NCBI GenBank assembly: GCA_009746045.1
Contig: RPFO01000106.1
Coordinates: 111,001-175,000 of the forward strand
Direction of reading: 5' to 3'
Length of the DNA: 64,000 bases
From: Mesostigma viride
Lineage: Eukaryota; Streptophyta; Mesostigmatophyceae; Mesostigmatales; Mesostigmataceae
Positions 55,101 to 64,000 of the stretch are shown here, piece by piece. Both the position numbers and the translations under genes were made by a program. Position 1 is the first letter of the stretch, and the number at the start of each line of letters is the position of its first letter. The notes beneath the pieces were generated by a model. It did not search any database and had not been told where the DNA came from. It was given only the letters and a program-made list of their open reading frames with translations.

Positions 55101-58100
55101 TACCCACCTTGGTGACAGTAAACAGCATGCACCAGCTACCCACCTTGGTGACAGTAAACAGCATGCACCAGCTACCCACCTTGGTGACAGTAAACAGCAT
55201 GGACCAGCTACCCACCTTGGTGACAGTAAACAGCACGGACCAGCTACCCACCTTGGTGACAGTAAACAGCATGGACCAGCTACCCACCTTGGTGACAGTA
55301 AACAGCATGCACCAGCTACCAACCTTGATGACAGTAAACAGCACGGACCAGCTACCAACCTTGGTGACAGGAAACAGCATGCACCAGCTACCCACCTTGG
55401 TGACAGTAAACAGCATGCACCAGCTACCAACCTTGATGACAGTAAACAGCACGGACCAGCTACCCACCTTGGTGACAGTAAACAGCATGGACCAGCTACC
55501 CACCTTGGTGACAGTAAACAGCATGGACCAGCTACCCACCTTGGTGACAGTAAACAGCATGGACCAGCTACCCACCTTGGTAACAGTAAACAGCATGCAC
55601 CAGCTACCCACCTTGGTAACAGTAAACAGCACGGACCAGCTACCCACCTTGGTGACTGTAAACAGCATGGACCAGCTACCCACCTTGGTGACAGTAAACA
55701 GCATGGACCAGCTACCCACCTTGGTGACAGTAAACAGCATGCACCAGCTACCCACCTTGGTGACAGTAAACAGCATGCACCAGCTACCCACCTTGGTGAC
55801 AGTAAACAGCACGGACCAGCTACCCACCTTGGTAACAGTATACAGCATGCACCAGCTACCAACCTTGGTGACTGTAAACAGCATGGACCAGCTACCCACC
55901 TTGGTGACAGTAAACAGCACGGACCAGCTACCAACCTTGATGACAGTAAACAGCACGGACCAGCTACCAACCTTGGTGACAGTAAACAGCATGCACCAGC
56001 TACCCACCTTGGTGACAGTAAACAGCATGCACCAGCTACCAACCTTGATGACAGTAAACAGCACGGACCAGCTACCCACCTTGGTGACAGTAAACAGCAT
56101 GCACCAGCTACCCACCTTGGTAACAGTAAACAGCACGGACCAGCTACCCACCTTGGTGACTGTAAACAGCATGGACCAGCTACCCACCTTGGTGACAGTA
56201 AACAGCACGGACCAGCTACCCACCTTGGTGACAGTAAACAGCACGGACCAGCTACCCACCTTGGTGACAGTAAACAGCACGGACCAGCTACCCACCTTGG
56301 TAACAGTAAACAGCATGGACCAGCTACCCACCTTGGTGACAGTAAACAGCACGGACCAGCTACCAAACTTGGTGACAGTAAACAGCACGGACCAGCTACC
56401 CACCTTGGTGACTGTAAACAGCATGCACCAGCTACCCACCTTGGTGACAGTAAACAGCACGGACCAGCTACCCACCTTGGTGACTGTAAACAGCACGGAC
56501 CAGCTACCAACCTTGATGACAGTAAACAGCACGGACCAGCTACCCACCTTGGTGACTGTAAACAGCATGCACCAGCTACCCACCTTGGTGACAGTAAACA
56601 GCACGGACCAGCTACCCACCTTGGTGACTGTAAACAGCACGGACCAGCTACCCACCTTGGTGACAGTAAACAGCACGGAGCAGCTACCCACCTTGGTGAC
56701 AGTAAACAGCACGGACCAGCTACCCACCTTGGTGACAGTAAACAGCACGGACCAGCTACCCACCTTGGTGACTGTAAACAGCATGCACCAGCTACTCACC
56801 TTGGTGACACAAAAACAGCATGGACCACCAACCCACCTTGATGTCAGTTTCCGTAACAGCGCCCCACCCACCTTGATGTCCCTCCCGTGGGGCAGATTCT
56901 CGAACCACTTGCGGATCTTCTCCACCTGCTTCCGGTAGGGCGTGACGATCCCGATATCGCTTGCCACGAGCCGGATACCCCCCCGGTGGGCGCCCAGCAG
57001 CGACACCACGTAGTTGTGCAGCACGCTTACCTCGGTGGCGTTGAACCAAGACGGGCTGCTCCCCTCACGATCGCACTTCCCGTGCACGCCGTGGAACACC
57101 ACGGGGAAGCCCCTGGCAGGGAGGCCCTCCCATCCGCACAGCGCCTCCCGCAGCGCCTTCTCGGCGCAAGCGAGGAGGCGGCCATCATAAAAGCGGCGCG
57201 AGGGAAAGTCCAGGATAGCCGGATGCGACCGATAGTTTTGAACCAGCATCGTCATGTGGGGGCCCGAGAGGGCCGCGGGCGTGCCCTCCGTTGCCCACAC
57301 CGCCGAGCGGATGTCCGGCATGAGACGCTCCAGCAGGGACTTGGCCAGGCCCTGTTCCTTGGCCAGGTTGCTGCGGATCACGGGCCCCAGCTGGCAGGGA
57401 TCGCCCGCGAGGACCAGCATCCCTGCGCGCTTGGAAGCAGAAGAGGGGATGAGGGGGCCCTCGGTGGGCGGGTTGGTCGCCGAATAAAAACCACTGGGGT
57501 CGGTCCTGCGAAGCGCGACAGTGATGGGGATCAGGGCCTCAGGCTCCAGAGCGTGGCCGGCCTCGTCGAGGAAGACGTGGGAGAAGAGACCGGCGGCGGA
57601 CGCGCCCACGAGATGGAGCAGCGCGGCAGACGAACACGTGGCTACTATCACCCGCACCTTTGCGATCTCGCCCTGCCCTGGGGCCTCCCACGCGTGGGCC
57701 TCACGATTGTAGAACCGCTCACAAAAGGGGAGGAGGTCCCTTGGCACGTCGTCAAAGGCGCGCTGGACCGCATTGAGGCGGAGGGCCTCGAGGTGGGTTA
57801 CGCCCCCAGACTTGAGCTTGAGCAGCAGCAGGTCGCAAGCGCTGTTGGAGGGCGCGCAGACGAGGATCTTGTTGCAGGCGGCGTTCGCAGGGGAATGGCG
57901 CTTGGCGCGCCGCAGCACGTGGAGCACTGCCTCCACCACGGTCGTCGTCTGCGTTCCGTGTCCCAGTCAACATTCACGACATTCAAATGGATACAAATTG
58001 AATGCATTTGTTTCCATTCGTTGTCGCACTCCCGTTGATGATGGGAAATGTTTGAGGGGACATAAAAGAAGAAATAATGGGTACGAGAATCTGTGACTGA

Positions 58101-61100
58101 ATCCCCGTGAGGGTGAGCGGAGGCTTCGTGGGCAATCACACGAAAGTCATCTTCACCCAAGCGGGAGCGGGTACATGGCGCAAGAAAGCTAGCACACGGT
58201 CGAGTCTTACTGCCCAGGGCAGGTATCTGCGCCTTATCAACCCTACAGTCTTCTTATCAGGGCAGGCATCTGCGGCATCAGGCGTCATCCAGCCCGCGGA
58301 TGGGCCCCCTTTGCTGCACCTAATCGACACCATTCATTGCCCACGCAACATGCGCACACGTGGATCAATTTTACCACATACCGCGAATGCCATACATACT
58401 TGACTTACTGTCTGCCCCCGCCCCCTCCCCCACCGCCAACACCACCACCATGCGGCTTCCTTGCTCTCCCTCACGTTGCCGCATTCCCCGGGAGGGTATT
58501 CCCCTCCTTACCTCCCACTGTCCCCGTCCCCCCCCCCCCCCGCCTCACCTTGCCGGTACCGGGTGGCCCGAACAATATGAACGCGACAGGTGTCTCGTGG
58601 TGGCTGCTCTCGGCGCTCGCGTCCAGAGCCACGATCTTACGCACCGCCTCCTGCTGCTCCTCGTTCAGGCGGCGGTTGAACAACGAATCCAACGCCGGCG
58701 CAACGCCCTGGGCGGCAGAAATGCCACCCTGCTGCCCCTGCTGCTGCAGTTGCTGCTGGGAGAGCGGCGCGTGCCCCCCCAGAGGCTCGAACAGCAGGCT
58801 GGGCGGCAGGTGCTGCGTGAGCTGGATCGCCTGGTGCATCCGCTTGAGTGAGGTCCGGTTGAACGTGAAACGGATGTTGTAGCGCTTGTTCTTGAACCAC
58901 TTGTCGTGCAGAGAGGCGTGGAACTGGAGGAGGACGTCGTCAAGGCGCACCCTGTGCACGAAGCCCTGCGAGAGACAGGCTCACAGGGAAGCAATAGCAC
59001 AAAAAAAAGCCTTAAATTAGGATTTCGTTAAAGTTTGCGCATGTGGCCCTGCGAATGACAGAATCATACAAAGAGAAACACGAGAGGTTTGATAGGAATG
59101 AGTTGGAAGTCATAACAACAAGGTGCACGTGGCCCTGCCATTGGGGAGGCCATGAAGATGGCACGCAAGTGTCCTCAAGGATTTCGTCAGCGTTGGTGCA
59201 TTTTTGGCCCTGCAAAATGATAGGACCACATGAGAGTAATAGAGAGCATTTGGCTATGATTGCTTGAAGGTTATAATCACGCGTTGCACGTGGCTCTGCA
59301 AAATGATAGGATCACATGAGAGTAATAGAGAGCACTTGGCTATGATTGCTTGAACGTTATAATCACGCGTTGCACGTGGCTCTGCAAAATGATAGGATCA
59401 CATGAGAGTAATAGAGAGCATTTGGCTATGATTGCTTGAACGTTATAATCACGCGTTGCACGTGGCTCTGCGAGGGATACACCGAAGCACAATAAAATCG
59501 ATACAGAAGTCACAATTAAGAGATGCATATCTGATATCTGTGGGCCCCCAGTCGTATATTCGTGGCGTGGTAGGCAGCTTATCTAATTAGATCATGTACT
59601 ACACTCTTGCCCAGGAAGGTAACCATGCAAGGTCCCAAGTGACTCTCCTGAAGAGCGTGAGACGATCACCGCGTTATACTGCTGGCCACTGTCACTGACT
59701 CGCCACCACAACCCAGACGCCTACATTGGAGCAGCGATGTTGTGCCATTCTCATGGATACTACTATTGGCCAGGATGGTTTATATAACCATGCACAGGCA
59801 CCCGACTAGAGGCCACCCTGTCTGCTGACGGATGCAAGCAACACGTTCCAGCCATCACCCGCGGTCACAGGGGGACACCTGCTTGCTCTCTACCAGGAAT
59901 GATTTGAGGATTTCATGGGAGCGAACCCCTCCAGAGGGCACCCACTGCAGTTGGTTGGATTGCAATTGAGTCGATTAAGGAGGTGGGAGGATAGTCGCTC
60001 CTACTACATGACTTCCTAGCACCCATTCAGAAGGCCTCACCACGCACAAGGACGTCCTAACAACCATGACAAAGGTCACACACCTGCACCCACACCTTGT
60101 TATAATCGACGGTTGATCTGGCCGCACCTTGTATAGTTGACAACGATATGGTATATAATACATGGTGCACTAGCACTCAGTAGCATTTAGAAGGGCGCAC
60201 CTTGTGCACGATGTCCAAACAACCACTGAGACAGCCATACCTGGTATACTATATATTGTGGATTATATATTGTGTAGAAGGTAAACTTTTAATGGTATAC
60301 TATATATTGTGTAATAGCCTATTAGGGCCGCACCTTGTAGAGGACGTCCCCACCCGATGCCTCGCGCGCCAAGATGGGGTCGCCTCGCAGCACCGACGGC
60401 CTCTTCTCCGCCAGCCCCGGCACTGGGAGCACGAGGAAGTTGCCTTCTTGCCACATCGACACGTTCTCTAGGTCGTACTGTTCGATGTCCACCTGGACAG
60501 GTGGCAGCGTATGGGCACAAGTACATGCGCATGTGGGCACACACGCACCTATAAGCACGCATGCAAACATGCACATACAAGCACGCACACACACATGCAC
60601 ACACGAGCGCACATGCACAGATACACATGCGAGCAGGCTTGCCTTGATATGCAGGATTCGCCCTGCCAATGGCCAGGTATGGGCACTTTCCCAGTGACAA
60701 TGATGCCAAGGATATCATCCTTGTTATCGCCTCGTTCATTACCCACCTTCATGGGCATCTCGATGACATGCAGCGAACCTTCTCGTACTCAAGATAAAAC
60801 CACACATTGAAGCCTCCGCCCCCCCCCCCCCCCCCTCCCCCCCCCAACCCCCCTCTCGCCTCCATCCGCATCGCCTGCACATGCACAGACTCTTTTCCAA
60901 CTCGAGACACGAACCTGACCCTCATTCTTAATCACCCCCACCCCCTCACCTCCATCTCCGTCTCCTCGGTGTGGAGCACCCCTTCTTCCAAAACGAAAAC
61001 ACAACCACGAGTCAGAACACCTCCTTTGGTCCATCCCTCACCTCTTGTATGTGCGGCAGCTCTTGCTGTATTCAAGGCACAAGCCACCCCTGCAACTTCA

Positions 61101-62514
61101 TCCCACCCTATCCATGACACAACCCTGCCCCTATCCTATTTCCCGCCCCCGTCCCCCAACCCCTATTACATCCCCCGTCCGCAACCCCTATCCTATCCCC
61201 CAACCCCTAAAACGTCCTCCCCACCTCCATCTGCATCTCCTCGATATGCATAAGTAGAGCCATGCGCCGGATGTACGTGTCCCCGTCCAGCGGCGTCGCC
61301 GCCAGGAGAGACTCTGCATCCCCCGAACGGACCAGCGCCTTCGTGTGGTCCGGGACCGCCGCCAGCGGAGGCCGGGGGCCCTTGGCCTCCTCGTCCACGG
61401 TGCGGCCCATGTCGGGGCGCCCACCCACAAGGAAATTGCGCGGTTCCTTGTGGGTTGGCCCACCCACAAGGAAATCGCGCCGGTTCCGGCGTTTAGGCTT
61501 GTAGGGTGCCGAGGGGCGCAAGATGCGTGTGACCTCGTCGTCGGCATCAATTGCCACGTGGCGCCCGATCGTGAACCCGTGGAACTCGAACAGAATCATC
61601 TCGCGCAGTGCGCCCGGGGACGCCAGGTGGCAGTTCACGGTGAGCAGGTACTCGGTGCCGGGGTGCAGCCGCAGCGGCGACGACCGGCTAATGCCCTCGC
61701 AATGCGTAAAGGAGATGGAGGAGCCGCGGATGGGCCGACGAAGGCGCACACACTCCAGGGCCCGGGTCGCGGTGCCCCGGTTGGCGATGACCACCGGCTG
61801 CGAGAGGGTGTCCCCCACGTTGGCGTTGCGTGCGCCAGTGCTAGCCGCCACGGCGTCGCCAGCATCACGACCTGCACCACCAGCCGTGCCGGCTGTAGTC
61901 AAGCTGTTGTTGTCGCCACTGAGGACGCCCCCGCCGCTGTTGTGGCCCTCCCCTGGGTGACCGCCGTCGGCGGTTGGCGGTGGCTCGATGGGCGGGAAGA
62001 AGCGCGGCGGCCGCACCTCCACCCCCCCCTTGTCCTTTATAAGTTGTTGCCGCTTGCTGAGCCGTCGTGAGCCTCGCGCGGTCATGAGTCGCGCCCGCCC
62101 CCCCCCCAGAGCCCCCGGACCCCCTGGTCCGTTCACGCCCCCTGCCGTGCTGGCAGGGTTGTTAGGTGCCCCTCCTCCTGCGCGGTGCGCTGGTGGCGGG
62201 CCCGCCGGGGGTGGCGGCGTCAGTTTGAGGAATGAGAGAACTTTTTGGTCCACCCATTCGAGCTGCCTGCTTTGCACGCGCACGGCCTTGGCGTCCCGCG
62301 ACAAAAAGAAGAGGCAGCTGCCCAGGCCGATCCAGGTGCGGCCCGAGGGGGCCGCAGGGTACAGCTGCCGGAAGCGGTCGAACAGCAACTTGAGCTGGTC
62401 GCGGTGGGGGGGGAGCCTGGACGGTTGGCCCCCCACCGCACCGAGTGCATAGGACAGAAAGGCGGTGCAGGTCTCCCTCGCACGCTCAATGTCGTTGTTG
62501 TTGTGTTGGGGCAT
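52142..62514 (-). CDS. MOV10/SDE3-type SF1 RNA helicase, five exons
   Basis: Exons on minus: 62514-61225, 60492-60334, 58965-58549, 57948-56872 and 52594-52142; 1131 residues, all introns phase 0 and GT-AG. The N-terminal 430 residues have a long low-complexity Gly/Pro/Arg part. [18 protein letters not shown] and [20 protein letters not shown] are MOV10-family signatures. Helicase motifs follow: GPPGTGKTTT (616-625, across a splice), [31 protein letters not shown] (D at about 750), [42 protein letters not shown], then [19 protein letters not shown] and [19 protein letters not shown]. It ends in an acidic tail. MOV10/SDE3 proteins are 5'-3' RNA helicases working with Argonaute in RNA silencing and restraining retroelements; that role here is inference. 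Intron 4 is 4.3 kb and filled by a minisatellite. Confidence 0.96.
52900..56840. repeat. 36-bp minisatellite, about 109 copies, in helicase intron 4
   Basis: Each unit reads, on plus, CCACCTTGGTGACAGTAAAC, then AGCATGCACCAGCTAC. Variation is limited to about six positions (CAT/CAC, GCA/GGA, GTGAC/GTAAC/GATGAC, CCAC/CAAC). As 36 is a multiple of three and the unit lacks stops in several frames, very long open frames run along both strands. About 20 units are duplicated as a block 1188 bp apart (around 53765-54420 and 54953-55608). Confidence 0.98.
58966..60333 (-). other. Helicase intron 2
   Basis: Contains a three-copy 86-bp tandem repeat (59204-59465) and, near 60230-60310, a duplicated GGTATACTATATATTGTG block. 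Otherwise nothing is recognised. Confidence 0.85.
59204..59465. repeat. 86-bp tandem repeat, three copies
   Basis: The unit contains GTGGCTCTGCAAAATGATAG and GGCTATGATTGCTTGAACG. Copies differ by only one to three bases. Confidence 0.93.
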
Positions 62515-64000
62515 GGCGTGGATGACCTTGTAAAAAAGTTGTCGATAAATTCAATGGGCGGTAAGTGGATCGGGCTAATGGAATGGGGGTAAATGACGGG
62601 GGTTGAAGCTTATGGGGGTAATTTGATTGGGGTATTAATAAAGGAGGGCAGAATATCCGGGGGAACTTAGTGGGGGGAAATTACTTGGGTTTGAGCTGAC
62701 AGGGGTAGAATAGAGTGGGTCAAACTAGCGGGCTTACTAACGGGGATAATTAGTAGCAATTAGTAGCTTAAGCTAACCACCACGTGGTTGCCTGGGGATG
62801 CGGCCGGCCCTTGGCACTTGTGGCTGGCGTGGGATGGCACGGGAGGGGCCGTGGTTGTTGAGGCCAAAAGGAGGCACGCGACTAATGGTTCCGTGCGGAG
62901 TATAAAACAGTCTACTTCACGATGCCACGTGCTCCAACGTGTCGTCAACTGATATGCCGCCCTGGAGCGCCTAGATGAAGTGATGCCCCGATAGGCCACC
63001 CTGGGGAGGACGGTCTCCCTCGCGCGGGTGCCAGCTCAGTGTGTCTTGCACGTGCTGGGTGCTAGGCGCTGGGTTGGGGGAATGGCAACGTGGCCAAAGT
63101 GGGTGGTGCGGGGCAAAGGGGAATCAGGCAGAGAAGTGATGTGGGCGCCGCGGCGGAATAAGCAGGGTGAGTGAGGCAGTCGGCGCAGAAAAGTGAGAGA
63201 GATGATTGGGCAGGTTGAGGGGACCACAGGAATAAAGTGGAAGAGGGGGGGAAAGGGGCAGATGGGGAAGGAAACCGGGGTTGGGGTTGGGGTGGGGGGT
63301 TGGGGGCAAGGGGGAGGAGCACGGACAAGGGGAAATTAGAACGGGTGTGTTTGGGTGGGGGCCGGGTGCGGGTGGGGCAACAGGTAACGTGGCTTGCAGG
63401 TGTGCACCTGCATCCTGACCATTTGTGTCTAATGCTACAGCCAGCTTCATGTTATGCGGTCTGTCAATGAGCTGTGCAGCCATTTCAACAGCTTTTCCCT
63501 GCTGCCGATTTCCGCGTACTTTCCACGGCGGTGATGCTATAACTAATTACTGTGTGCCTACAGTGTGTATACCAGGTGAGACCAGCACCCAGGGGTCATG
63601 CAGCTGGGGTGAATCGTGGTCGGAGATCGCCTGTTGTCTAATTATTTTTGGACAAGGTTCGTAGGGTAATAGAAATTACGTGAGCTGGTGGGATCTCCCG
63701 AGTCTGCGCGTAGAACTGCATGCTCTAATGTAGCACGCGGCACACTGCCGGCTCTGTTCACGCAGGTTGGCTACCTGATATGCATGTGCACGACTGCATC
63801 TGCGTTTTCACATACTGTGCTGACTCCTGCGGCAAGGTCAGACAACCCGCGCGCGTTGCATTGTCGGAGCATCACGTTTTACAAACAATAGGCACACCGC
63901 GCACTCACAGCGATTAAGACCATCCCAGCTGGCACGCACTTCTTGCTAAAGGGTCACACATCTCTGATTTTCTGTGCCATGACCTAATTCCAAAATCCTA
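62515..64000. other. Helicase upstream region; no gene recognised
   Basis: 62515-62760 is G-rich on plus with repeated GGGGGTAA words. On the helicase strand, a TTTATTAATACCCC stretch about 120 bp before the start could act as a TATA-like element. From 63.0 to 63.45 kb the sequence is G-rich with only low-complexity open frames, and further on no motif is seen. Confidence 0.4.

Noticed and set aside
52753-56938. Plus-strand open frames of over 1300 codons of a 12-residue repeat
   Set aside because: They translate the 36-bp minisatellite inside a helicase intron on the opposite strand. Openness follows from the period being divisible by three.
60789-61257. Pro-rich frame starting in a run of C
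   Set aside because: It lies in helicase intron 1, starts in a homopolymer and has no motif.

Overview
This is nuclear DNA from a photosynthetic eukaryote, most likely a green alga. Three host genes with GT-AG introns can be assembled exon by exon. One encodes a PAP/fibrillin protein with a plastid-transit-like N-terminus. The retroelement ORF1 proteins resemble those I associate with green-lineage LINEs. The species cannot be fixed from the sequence.

Layout. 1-2.2 kb has no recognisable gene. 2.2-31 kb is a deep nest of transposable elements. A 5'-truncated LINE copy (2.37-2.9 kb) is followed by a repeat (family B, minus strand). That repeat is split by a 15.3-kb CACTA-type element (3303-18584), which is in turn split near its right end by an almost complete L1-like LINE (13633-18535). 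Beyond it lies a LINE ORF1-like reading frame on the minus strand, cut in two by a 10.7-kb Ty3/gypsy chromovirus (18879-29537). The chromovirus itself carries a 1.7-kb TTAA-flanked element in its leader and a 470-bp inverted-repeat element in gag. Target-site duplications support most of these joins, and an empty copy of the CACTA target survives near 30241.

31-42 kb mixes LINE and SINE debris with a complete seven-exon plastid fibrillin gene on the minus strand (32225-36052). 42.5-47.9 kb is a six-exon GT64 (exostosin-like) glycosyltransferase gene on the plus strand, with a TA-flanked MITE in its fifth intron. 48.3-51.2 kb is repeat debris with a second TTAA-flanked element (48528-50279). 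52.1-62.5 kb is a five-exon MOV10/SDE3-type RNA helicase gene on the minus strand; its fourth intron holds a 3.9-kb minisatellite of 36-bp units. 62.5-64 kb shows no recognisable gene.

The host genes look unrelated in function: plastid lipid globules, Golgi glycan synthesis, and RNA silencing or retroelement control. All exon boundaries were read by eye from reading frame, splice signals and family motifs. In all three genes the exon phases add up to one uninterrupted frame, apart from one fibrillin acceptor that lacks AG.
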